Assembly: GCA_021820785.1 (NCBI GenBank)
Contig: JAKADE010000121.1
Location: 1 to 7,567 of the forward strand
Source of the DNA: Pseudomonadota bacterium
GTDB lineage: Bacteria > Pseudomonadota > Gammaproteobacteria > Steroidobacterales > Steroidobacteraceae
Length of the DNA: 7,567 bases
Direction: 5' to 3'
The notes under the pieces were generated by a model. It searched no databases. It was not told the DNA's origin and was given only the letters and a program-made list of their open reading frames with translations. Shown here in pieces: positions 1 through 7,567 of this stretch (positions are counted from its first letter, which is position 1; every line of letters begins with the position of its first letter). Both the position numbers and the translations under genes were made by a program.

Positions 1-413
1 CGCTAGCGTGATGCCCCTCCTGCTTCAAGACGCATTTCGCACGCGGTCAATGGTTCACCTATGGACTGGAGGATCTTGGGCTCTATTACCGGGACTACGT
101 CGAACTGATGGCGCACTACGACCAGGTGCTGCCGGGCAAAGTGGTGCGGGTGTGCTACGAGGAGCTGATCGGCGATCCCGAGCACCACATCCGCGCGCTC
201 CTGGAGCGCTGCGGATTGCCGTTCGAGGCGCAGTGTCTCAGCTTCCACGAAAACAGCCGTGCGGTGCGCACGGCGAGCGCCGAACAGGTCCGCCAGCCGA
301 TCTTTCGGGACGGCGTCGACCAGTGGCGTCATTACGAACCCTGGCTTGGGCCGCTGAAGAGCGCCCTGGGAGCAGTGCTGAGCACATATCCACACGTTCC
401 TGAATTCCACTGA
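1..413 (+). CDS. Sulfotransferase family protein, C-terminal part (left-truncated, possible frameshift near the edge)
   Basis: This is the C-terminal portion of a PAPS-dependent sulfotransferase of the kind often fused to N-terminal TPR repeats in proteobacteria; such enzymes move a sulfuryl group from PAPS to an acceptor that cannot be named here. The readable frame runs from base 12 to the TGA at 411-413. It shows a CFKTHFARGQ segment, a YYRDYVELMAHYDQVLPGK helix region, the VCYEELIGDPE strand-turn, a GLPFE segment, then RTASAEQVRQPI and WRHYEPWL, which are the usual C-terminal signature of the family. The PAPS P-loop and the 3'-phosphate-binding arginine/serine lie outside the window. Upstream of the C-run at 14-17 this frame meets a TGA at 9-11. 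The neighbouring frame (GCT AGC GTG ATG) is open and gives residues that fit the family if one C is removed, so this is either a frameshifted pseudogene or a base error. An in-frame ATG at 108 would skip conserved sequence and is an unlikely start. The family call is firm; the intactness is not. Confidence 0.8.
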
Positions 414-482
414 CGACCGATCACAGGGAGCGTCGGGGTCGGCCCGTCAGGATCGCGCAATAGACGAGTTAAAAGTACATCG

Positions 483-487
483 GGGAG
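483..487 (+). promoter_or_regulatory. Ribosome binding site of the TonB-dependent receptor
   Basis: GGGAG lies six bases before the ATG at 494 and supports that start. The 80 bases between the sulfotransferase stop and this ATG must hold the leader. They include a short A-rich stretch (470-478), but I could not assign a convincing -35/-10 pair. Confidence 0.6.
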
Positions 488-493
488 TTATCA

Positions 494-3109
494 ATGACGC
501 GCAGTCGACGTAGAAAACTGTCACGAGAACAGCTCCAGCGGCGCTCCGGCACGGTTCTTCGCGGTATCGTCAGGGCCGCGTTGCCGCTGGCGGCGCTCGC
601 GGCCGCCGCACCGCCGGTCCATGCGGACACACCGAGCGGCGGCCTGCAGGCCATCGTGATCACGGCACAGAAGATCCGCCAGAACCTGCAGAACGTGCCG
701 ATCAGCGTGGAGGTGTTCGACAACCGCACCATGCGCCAGCTCAACATCGCCAACATCGACGACTACGTCAAGATGGCACCGGCAGTCTCGTTCGTGCGCA
801 GCCAGGGCGAGGGCAGCAACGGCGGTCCGGGTGGTGCGATCATCTATATCCGCGACGTGGTGAGCGGCGGCGACGGCAACCACTCCGGATCGGAGCCCAG
901 CGTCGGGGTGTATCTGGATCAGCAGCCGGTGACGACCATCACCGGTGTAGTGCCCATCCACATGTACGACATCAATCGTATCGAAGTGCTGGAGGGGCCG
1001 CAGGGTACCCTGTTCGGCTCGAGTGCCGAGGCCGGCGCGGTGCGCATCATCACCAACAAGCCGAATCCCGATAAATTCTCCGCCGGCTACGACCTGCAGG
1101 AGAACATCATTCAGGACGGCGGGCCCGGTCACGTATTCCAGGGCTACGTCAATATACCGCTGTGGTCGCGCGCCGCGATCCGTCTGGTGGCCTGGGACGT
1201 GCATCATGGCGGCTACATCAGCAACGTTGCCGGTACCGATGCGAACGGCTGCATCTTCAACGGCGTGCGCTCGTTCCCCAGTTGGGCGATCCAGACCAAT
1301 CCGTCGTACTACGCCACGAGCAGCTACACGGCCGGGAGCGGTCAGTGCGCCCCTGTGTCCTCGGTCGGCAAGGGGGCGATCACCGCCGGGCCCTGGCTGA
1401 AGAACAATTACAACACTTCGGATACCTACGGCGGGCGCGTGGAACTGCGCTTTCATCTCGGCAGGGACTGGACGGTCACGCCGACCTTCCAGGGCCAGTC
1501 GATCTCCGCGAACGGATTCTTCGGCTACGATCCGGCGGTGGGCTACCTGAAACTGACCCACTTCGGGCCGGAAACCTCGCACGATACCTGGGATCAGCTC
1601 GCCCTCACCATCGAAGGCAAGGTCCACGACTTCGACATCGTGTACACCGGGGGGTTCCTGAAACGCAATCAGCATTCGATCGCCGACTACAGCGACTACT
1701 CGGAGTTCTACGACAAGGTGAACGGCTCCGGGGCGTATTACACCGGCAACGCGGGCACGCCCATCATGCCCCAGCAGTTCGTGATCGGTGCGGGCGACTT
1801 CGAGATGTGGAGCCAGGAAGTTCGGGTCACCACGCCGCTCGATGAGCCCGTGCATGCGACGGTGGGGGCCTACATCGGGCGTCAGATGCACAACATCTGG
1901 CAGAACTACACGATGCCGGGGTTTGGCTGGACCAGTGTCTATGGGGGTAATCCCGACGGGCTCGGGTATACGCCGAGCGGTAATCCGGCGACCGACGTAT
2001 CGGTACCGGGTTATCCGAATACCATCTGGTTGACCGACGAGCAGAGAGTCGATCGGGACCGGGCCGTGTACGCGCAGGCGACCTGGGACATCACCTCGCA
2101 GTGGCATCTGACCGGCGGCATGCGCTTCTACCACTACGACAACTCCCTGATCGGGTTCTACGGCTTCAATGCCAATTTCTACACGGGCGAGGGAACGGCG
2201 ACCTGTTTCCTCGGGCCGATCGTGAAGAATTCTCCGTGCACGGATCTGGATGCCTCGACGGCGGGCAGCGGGAGTGTGCCGCGGGTGAACCTCACGTATC
2301 AGATCACTCCGAATGCGATGGTGTACGCGACCTATTCCAAGGGCTACCGTCCGGGCGGCGTCAATCGTATCGCGCCACCGGTGGTCGTCGCGGGCCAGGT
2401 GCCGGCCCCGTCGCCATACCAGGCCGACTACCTGACCAATTACGAGGTGGGCTGGAAGACGCAGTGGTTCCACAACACGTTGCGGTGGAATGGAGCGCTG
2501 TTCTGGGAGGAATGGAAGAACTTCCAGTTTTCCTTCCTCGGCGCGAACAGCGTCACCATCATCGCCAATGGCGGCAATGCGCGCATCCGGGGCATCGAGA
2601 ACACCCTTGCGTGGGTGCCGGTGCACAGCCTGTATCTCAGCGCGAATTTCGCCTTCACCGATCCGGTCCTGACGTCCAACTATTACGGCTGCATTCCCGG
2701 GACTCCCCCGTGCACGCCGCTGCCGCCAGTGGAAGTGCCGTCCGGCACCAATCTGCCGGTGGCGCCGAAGTTCAAGGGCAACGTCGTCGTGCGTTACACC
2801 TTGCCGATGATGGGGGACTGGAAGCCGTACGTGCAGCTTGCGGGCATGTACCAGAACCAGACCGCCTCGGCGCTGCTGCTGTCGCAGAATGCGGTGTACG
2901 GCAATCTACCCGCGTATGCGCTCTTTAACCTGAAGATCGGCGCCAATGCGGGCAATGGGATGCACGTCGATCTGTTCATCTCGAATCTCATGAACCGCCT
3001 GGCGGAGTATTCGCGGTTCACGGAGAGCAACCCGAGTCTGAACAGCCAGGTCTACATCCTGCCGGCGCAGCCGCGCACGTTCGGCATCGAGTTCGGTCAG
3101 GACTTCTAG
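494..3109 (+). CDS. TonB-dependent outer-membrane receptor
   Basis: This 871-residue protein is a ligand-gated 22-strand beta-barrel receptor that imports a large or scarce substrate across the outer membrane using energy from TonB-ExbBD. An arginine-rich n-region (about residues 1-28) and an alanine/leucine-rich core end in a VHA site, so cleavage after residue 44 is likely. The TonB box IVITAQK follows at 54-60, and no N-terminal signalling (STN) domain precedes it. The plug covers about 61-190 and ends in the conserved IEVLEGPQGTLFGSS and VRIITNKP segments. The barrel contains the family's YSKGYRPGG (about 614-622) and YEVGWK motifs and ends in an aromatic residue (QDF), as expected for BAM recognition. 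The length is normal for the family. All six cysteines fall in three pairs (253/285, 571/582, 733/740) in probable surface loops. The start is backed by a GGGAG site. The ligand is unknown: I see no marker for siderophore, cobalamin or a particular glycan. The upstream sulfotransferase is codirectional, 80 bases away, and could be cotranscribed. The gene converges on purD. Confidence 0.96.
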   Translation: MTRSRRRKLSREQLQRRSGTVLRGIVRAALPLAALAAAAPPVHADTPSGGLQAIVITAQKIRQNLQNVPISVEVFDNRTMRQLNIANIDDYVKMAPAVSFVRSQGEGSNGGPGGAIIYIRDVVSGGDGNHSGSEPSVGVYLDQQPVTTITGVVPIHMYDINRIEVLEGPQGTLFGSSAEAGAVRIITNKPNPDKFSAGYDLQENIIQDGGPGHVFQGYVNIPLWSRAAIRLVAWDVHHGGYISNVAGTDANGCIFNGVRSFPSWAIQTNPSYYATSSYTAGSGQCAPVSSVGKGAITAGPWLKNNYNTSDTYGGRVELRFHLGRDWTVTPTFQGQSISANGFFGYDPAVGYLKLTHFGPETSHDTWDQLALTIEGKVHDFDIVYTGGFLKRNQHSIADYSDYSEFYDKVNGSGAYYTGNAGTPIMPQQFVIGAGDFEMWSQEVRVTTPLDEPVHATVGAYIGRQMHNIWQNYTMPGFGWTSVYGGNPDGLGYTPSGNPATDVSVPGYPNTIWLTDEQRVDRDRAVYAQATWDITSQWHLTGGMRFYHYDNSLIGFYGFNANFYTGEGTATCFLGPIVKNSPCTDLDASTAGSGSVPRVNLTYQITPNAMVYATYSKGYRPGGVNRIAPPVVVAGQVPAPSPYQADYLTNYEVGWKTQWFHNTLRWNGALFWEEWKNFQFSFLGANSVTIIANGGNARIRGIENTLAWVPVHSLYLSANFAFTDPVLTSNYYGCIPGTPPCTPLPPVEVPSGTNLPVAPKFKGNVVVRYTLPMMGDWKPYVQLAGMYQNQTASALLLSQNAVYGNLPAYALFNLKIGANAGNGMHVDLFISNLMNRLAEYSRFTESNPSLNSQVYILPAQPRTFGIEFGQDF

Positions 3110-3120
3110 TGCAGGAGAGC

Positions 3121-3143
3121 GGCGGGCCAGGGAATGGCCCGCC
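3121..3143 (+). terminator. Hairpin between convergent genes, candidate terminator of the receptor gene
   Basis: A perfect 9-bp stem, GGCGGGCCA (3121-3129) pairing with TGGCCCGCC (3135-3143), encloses the loop GGGAA and starts 11 bases after the receptor stop codon. The position and strength fit a transcription end. No T-run follows on either strand, so it is not a classical intrinsic terminator. It may act as a 3'-end stabiliser or a pause site before Rho-dependent termination, possibly for both strands. Confidence 0.45.
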
Positions 3144-3153
3144 CGCTGCGCGG

Positions 3154-3179
3154 CGGATCCAGGCGGGGTGTCGGATCCG
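3154..3179. repeat. Small inverted repeat around two GGATCC sites
   Basis: CGGATCC (3154-3160) and GGATCCG (3173-3179) can form a 7-bp stem with a 12-base loop. Because GGATCC is its own reverse complement, the two copies also read as a direct repeat. It sits in the convergent intergenic region just after the stronger hairpin. It may help end transcription from purD but could equally be chance in GC-rich sequence. The rest of the 133-base gap (3110-3242) shows no gene. Confidence 0.3.
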
Positions 3180-3242
3180 GTGTGCCTCGAGCGGCTGAGC
3201 GAGTCGCGCAGCGGCCAGCCGATCCGCCGATCGCCGAGCGAT

Positions 3243-4538
<1,296 letters not shown>

Positions 4539-4545
4539 GGGCGGC

Positions 4546-6111
4546 TCAGTGCCGGAAATGACGCATGCCGGTGAATACCATCGCCATGCCGTGCTCGTCC
4601 GCCGCGGCGATCACCTCCGGATCGTTGCGCGAGCCGCCCGGCTGAATCACGGCCTTGATGCCGTACTCGGCGGCCACGTCGAGGCCGTCACGGAACGGGA
4701 AGAACGCATCGGAAGCCAGCGCGGCGCCCTCGACCTTCAGGTGCTCGTCGGCGGCTTTCATCGCCGCAATGCGGCTGGAGTACACCCGGCTCATCTGGCC
4801 GGCGCCGACGCCGATGGTGCAGCGCCCGTGCGCGTACACGATGGCGTTGGATTTCACGAACTTCGCGACCCGCCAGGCGAACAGCAGATCCGCCAGTTCT
4901 GCGGGTGTCGGCTGGCGGCGCGTGACGACCTTCAGATCGGCCTCGCCCACGCGGCCGGTATCGCGGCTCTGCACCAGCAGTCCGCCGGAGACGCTGCGGT
5001 ACTCCAGGCCGTTGCCCGTGTTCCCGCGCATATCGCCGAGCTCGATGACGCGTACGTTGGGCTTGGTGGCAAGCGCTGTCGCCGCGTCGGCCGAGACCGC
5101 CGGCGCGGCGATCACCTCCACGAACTGGCGTCCGATGATGGCGGCCGCGGTGGCGGCATCGAGCGGCCGGTTGAAGGCAATGATGCCGCCGAAGGCCGAC
5201 GTCGGGTCGGTGCGGTAAGCGTGCTCGTACGCCTCGAGCAGTCCGGCGCCGAGCGCCACGCCGCACGGGTTGGCGTGCTTGACGATCACGCACGCCGGCT
5301 CGTCGAACTGCCGAACGCACTCTACGGCAGTGTCGGCGTCGGCGATGTTGTTGAAGGAGAGCTCTTTACCCTGCAGCAGGCGGGCCTGAGCCAGTCCGGT
5401 GCCGCCGAGCGCGTCGCGGTACAAAGCGGCGTGCTGGTGCGGGTTCTCCCCGTAGCGCAGGTCGCTCACCTTGTCGAACACGAGCGGCAGAGACGCCGGC
5501 AGCGCGTGCGCACCGGAATGCTGCCGAGTCAGGTATGCGGCCACCATCGCGTCGTAGCGCGCTGTATGCGAGAAGACCTTGGTCGCGAGCTGCGCCCGCG
5601 TCGCCCCGCTGACTCCGCCGTGCGCGTCGAGCTCGGCAAGGATCCGGGCGTAATCGGCCGGATCCACCGCCGCGGTGACCGCGTCGTGATTCTTTGCCGC
5701 GGCGCGCAGCATGGCCGGGCCGCCGATGTCGATGTTCTCGATCGCCTCATCGTAGCTGCAGTTGGGGCGCGCGACCGTCTCGGCGAACGGATACAGGTTC
5801 ACCGCCAACAGGTCGATCGGCTCGATGCCGTGCAGCGTCATGACGCGCTCGTCGGTGCCGCGTCGCCCCAGCAGTCCGCCGTGGATCTTCGGGTGCAGGG
5901 TCTTGACCCGCCCGTCCATGATCTCCGGGAAGCCGGTATGGTCCGACACTTCGCGCACCGTGAGCCCGTGCGCCGCGAGCAGTTTTGCCGTGCCGCCGGT
6001 GGAGAGAATCTCCACCCCGCGGTGCGCGAGACCCTGCGCGAACTCGACCAGGCCGGTCTTGTCGGAAACGGAAAGCAGTGCCCGCCGCACGGGCCGCACG
6101 GTTTGATTCAT
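4546..6111 (-). CDS. purH: Bifunctional AICAR transformylase / IMP cyclohydrolase
   Basis: PurH carries out the last two steps of IMP synthesis: formyl transfer from 10-formyl-THF to AICAR, then closure of FAICAR to IMP. The protein has 521 residues, normal for the bacterial enzyme. The N-terminal MGS-like cyclohydrolase domain shows SVSDKTG (14-20), STGGT (37-41) and [13 protein letters not shown] (67-79). The transformylase part has LRYGENPHQ (218-226), [15 protein letters not shown] (246-260) and the catalytic lysine-histidine motif KHANPCG (278-284). Further conserved segments are FVKSNAIV (418-425), GAGQMSR (436-442) and [10 protein letters not shown] (468-477), and the protein ends in the typical TGMRHFRH. 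The ATG lies 9 bases after the fis stop. The only purine-rich match nearby is a weak GAG in that gap, so coupling to fis translation is plausible. The 7-base gap to purD marks a purHD pair. Confidence 0.99.
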   Translation of the reverse strand: MNQTVRPVRRALLSVSDKTGLVEFAQGLAHRGVEILSTGGTAKLLAAHGLTVREVSDHTGFPEIMDGRVKTLHPKIHGGLLGRRGTDERVMTLHGIEPIDLLAVNLYPFAETVARPNCSYDEAIENIDIGGPAMLRAAAKNHDAVTAAVDPADYARILAELDAHGGVSGATRAQLATKVFSHTARYDAMVAAYLTRQHSGAHALPASLPLVFDKVSDLRYGENPHQHAALYRDALGGTGLAQARLLQGKELSFNNIADADTAVECVRQFDEPACVIVKHANPCGVALGAGLLEAYEHAYRTDPTSAFGGIIAFNRPLDAATAAAIIGRQFVEVIAAPAVSADAATALATKPNVRVIELGDMRGNTGNGLEYRSVSGGLLVQSRDTGRVGEADLKVVTRRQPTPAELADLLFAWRVAKFVKSNAIVYAHGRCTIGVGAGQMSRVYSSRIAAMKAADEHLKVEGAALASDAFFPFRDGLDVAAEYGIKAVIQPGGSRNDPEVIAAADEHGMAMVFTGMRHFRH

Positions 6112-6120
6112 TACAACTCG

Positions 6121-6411
6121 TCAGTTAGTCAGGCCGAACTGCTTGAGCTTCTTGCGCAGCGTGCCGCGGTTGATGCCGAGGATGTCCGCCGCGCGGCTCT
6201 GGTTGCCTGCGACATAATCGAGTACGACGCGAAACAGCGGCTCTTCAACTTCGCGCAGCACCAGGTTGTACAGGCCCGCCGGATGCGAGCCATTAAGGTT
6301 CGTGAAATAGTCGCTGAGCGCCCGCTCCGCGTGACTGCGCAGCGGCAACTCCCCGGCCGTGACGCGGATGCCCCCATCGCGCCACTGTGCGATTCTCTTT
6401 TTTGCTGTCAT
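6121..6411 (-). CDS. fis: DNA-binding protein Fis
   Basis: Fis is the small homodimeric nucleoid protein that bends DNA, activates rRNA and tRNA promoters and rises sharply in early growth. The 96-residue product is close to the usual length of about 98. The C-terminal half carries the family core: LPLRSHAERALSDYF, LYNLVLREVEEPL (48-59), then the helix-turn-helix GNQSRAADILGINRGTLRKK (69-88) and LKQFGL. The N-terminal beta-hairpin region is more diverged, as is normal. I chose ATG at 6411: it has GGGA seven bases upstream (6419-6422) and gives MTAKKRIAQW. A GTG at 6450 would add 13 residues and overlap dusB. The gene starts 28 bases after the dusB stop, the classical dusB-fis arrangement, so its promoter is expected upstream of dusB and outside the window. 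The first codons are unusually A-rich for this GC-rich locus. Confidence 0.95.
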   Translation of the reverse strand: MTAKKRIAQWRDGGIRVTAGELPLRSHAERALSDYFTNLNGSHPAGLYNLVLREVEEPLFRVVLDYVAGNQSRAADILGINRGTLRKKLKQFGLTN

Positions 6412-6439
6412 GTGAATTTCCCACGTTTTTGATGGCGCC

Positions 6440-7429
6440 TCAGGCCGCACGCGCGTGATCTGCAGCCCACGCGTCGAAATGCCGACGCACGCGCACGAAC
6501 TGCTCGCGCACGTCCTGCGCCGCCATCAAATCGAGACGAATCGGCTCCGGATTGGAAAAACATCGTTCGCAATACCAGCCAATGTGTTTGCGAGCGATGC
6601 GCACGCCTGTCTCCTCGCCGTAAAAGCCGTACAGGGATTCGAGGTGAGCGAGGATGATATCACGCACCTCGGTGCGCGAGGGCGGTGCGGCGGGCCGCGC
6701 CGCGAGGAAATCCTCGACGGCGCGAAAGATCCACGGCTCGCCGAACGCAGCGCGTCCGATCATGACGCCATCGGCCCCAGTGAAATCAAGTACTTTGCGT
6801 GCATCGACGGGGGAACGGATGTCGCCGTTGGCAAAGATCGGGATGCGCACCGTGGACTTGATGGCACGGATCGTTTCGTATTCCGCCGCACCCTGGTAGA
6901 AGTCCGCTCGCGTACGGCCGTGGACTGCGAGCGCCTGGATACCGCAGCGTTCGGCGAGTTGCGCAATGGCGACGCCGTTGCGGTGCTCGGGATCCCAACC
7001 TGTGCGGATTTTCAGCGTCACCGGCACGTCCACCGCGGCAACCACCGTCTCGAGGATCTCGGCCACCAGCGTCTCATCGCGCAGCAGCGCCGAGCCGCAC
7101 GCCTTGCCGCATACCTTTTTCGCCGGGCAGCCCATGTTCAGGTCGATGATCTGCGCACCCCGCTCGACGCTGAGGCGGGCGGCCTGCGCCAGCACCTGCG
7201 GCTCGGCACCGGCGAGCTGCACCACGCGCGGTTCCGGTTCGCCGCTGTGATCGAGGCGACGACGCGACTTCGGCGTGTGCCACAGCCGTGCATCGGACGT
7301 GAGCATCTCGGAGGCGGCGAGCCCCGCGCCGAGGCGGCGGCAGAGAATGCGGAACGGGCGGTCGGTGACGCCCGCCATGGGGGCGAGCACCGCGCGCGAG
7401 GGCAGCGTGTACGGGCCGATGCGCAGCAT
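6440..7429 (-). CDS. dusB: tRNA-dihydrouridine synthase B
   Basis: DusB is an FMN-dependent enzyme that uses NADPH to reduce a specific uridine in the tRNA D-loop (U17 in E. coli) to dihydrouridine. The 329-residue protein has an N-terminal TIM barrel and a C-terminal helical tRNA-binding domain. The start reads LAPMAGVTDRPFR (15-27), the usual DusB opening. Other motifs are IIDLNMGCPAKKV (94-106) with catalytic Cys101, LKIRTGWDPEHRN (139-151) including FMN-contacting Lys140, HGRTR (170-174), NGDI (201-204) and the phosphate-binding GVMIGRAAFGEPW (221-233). IARKHIGWY (278-286) marks the C-domain. I chose ATG 7429: it has GGAG seven bases upstream (7437-7440) and matches the family N-terminus. 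The in-frame GTG at 7450 would add seven unneeded residues. Its A overlaps the upstream TGA stop (TGATG), indicating translational coupling. Confidence 0.96.
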   Translation of the reverse strand: MLRIGPYTLPSRAVLAPMAGVTDRPFRILCRRLGAGLAASEMLTSDARLWHTPKSRRRLDHSGEPEPRVVQLAGAEPQVLAQAARLSVERGAQIIDLNMGCPAKKVCGKACGSALLRDETLVAEILETVVAAVDVPVTLKIRTGWDPEHRNGVAIAQLAERCGIQALAVHGRTRADFYQGAAEYETIRAIKSTVRIPIFANGDIRSPVDARKVLDFTGADGVMIGRAAFGEPWIFRAVEDFLAARPAAPPSRTEVRDIILAHLESLYGFYGEETGVRIARKHIGWYCERCFSNPEPIRLDLMAAQDVREQFVRVRRHFDAWAADHARAA

Positions 7430-7567
7430 CAGTGCGCTCCGTGGGCGCACACCACGCGGCTACCCTCGCGCAGACACGCGTCGATCTCGAACCCGACGGC
7501 CTGTGAGCCGGGATTGACGAAGGCGACGGTGGCGTCGATGCGCTCACCGGATGCCAGCATCGACCCG
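7429..7567 (-). CDS. C-terminal 45 residues of a protein upstream of dusB, probably a DUF3426 zinc-ribbon protein (partial)
   Basis: A reading frame enters from the right edge and ends at the TGA at 7431-7429, leaving 45 residues. They include ERIDATVAFVNPGSQAVGFEID and end in VVCAHGAH. The extended, beta-rich look with a polar NPGSQAVGF turn resembles the end of DUF3426 proteins. In Pseudomonas a DUF3426/zinc-ribbon membrane protein lies between prmA and dusB, so position supports the same identity here. The N-terminal zinc ribbon and transmembrane helix that would prove it are outside the window. The stop/start overlap with dusB shows it is the preceding gene of the same operon. That it is coding is likely from the TGATG junction and the alternative frames: one stops early and the other is a shadow overlapping dusB. 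The family name rests on modest similarity and synteny. Confidence 0.55.
   Translation of the reverse strand, partial: GSMLASGERIDATVAFVNPGSQAVGFEIDACLREGSRVVCAHGAH

Noticed and set aside
108..413. A separate 101-residue protein starting at ATG 108
   Set aside because: Conserved sulfotransferase sequence continues in the same frame upstream of 108, so this ATG is an internal methionine of the partial gene.
414..493. Promoter for the receptor gene in the 80-base gap
   Set aside because: Short A-rich stretches around 470-478 were considered as a -10, but no -35 at suitable spacing was convincing, so no promoter is called.
494..580. Twin-arginine (Tat) signal in the receptor's arginine-rich N-terminus
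   Set aside because: SRRRKL lacks the Tat consensus hydrophobic position after the arginines, and outer-membrane receptors of this family use Sec. It is better read as an extended n-region.
521..2626. Open frame of about 700 codons antisense to the receptor gene
   Set aside because: It is rich in Arg, His, Val and Asp with no recognisable motif, and lies wholly opposite a clearly real gene. GC-rich third positions create such frames by lack of stop codons.
3213..3240. Short tandem-like GCCGATC repeat downstream of purD
   Set aside because: Only two imperfect 8-base copies are present, which is within chance for GC-rich sequence.
6412..6450. Longer Fis start at GTG 6450
   Set aside because: It would overlap the end of dusB and add 13 residues outside the family, while ATG 6411 has a ribosome binding site and gives the usual length.

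Overview
The window reads as a high-GC (low to mid 60s % by eye) chromosomal segment of a Gammaproteobacterium. The strongest taxonomic pointer is the minus-strand gene order dusB-fis-purH-purD, which is the arrangement known from Pseudomonas and related Gammaproteobacteria; Fis itself is largely a gammaproteobacterial protein. A large TonB-dependent receptor beside a TPR-type sulfotransferase is a neighbourhood I associate with oligotrophic groups such as Steroidobacterales/Nevskiales/Xanthomonadales. That finer placement is inference.

Layout. Positions 1-413 (+) hold the C-terminal part of a sulfotransferase that runs off the left edge and seems to carry a one-base frameshift in a C-run at 14-17. 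After an 80-base gap comes a complete TonB-dependent outer-membrane receptor (494-3109, +) with signal peptide, TonB box, plug and barrel. A 133-base convergent intergenic region (3110-3242) holds a strong 9-bp hairpin and a weaker inverted repeat. The rest of the window is a tightly packed minus-strand gene series, in transcription order: the tail of a small protein that is probably the DUF3426 zinc-ribbon protein (7567-7429), dusB (7429-6440), fis (6411-6121), purH (6111-4546) and purD (4538-3243). The gaps are a 1-base overlap, then 28, 9 and 7 bases, so this is very likely one operon whose promoter lies beyond the right edge.

How the genes work together. PurD catalyses the second step of de novo purine synthesis and PurH the last two, ending at IMP. 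DusB makes dihydrouridine in tRNA and Fis is the growth-phase nucleoid protein, so the operon groups functions needed for rapid growth. The receptor and sulfotransferase on the other strand form a separate accessory unit, perhaps for import of an unidentified large ligand.

No RNA genes, insertion sequences, CRISPR arrays or phage genes were seen. I found no convincing undescribed system. The most useful second looks are the possible sulfotransferase frameshift, the pairing of all six receptor cysteines, and the sulfotransferase/receptor association.
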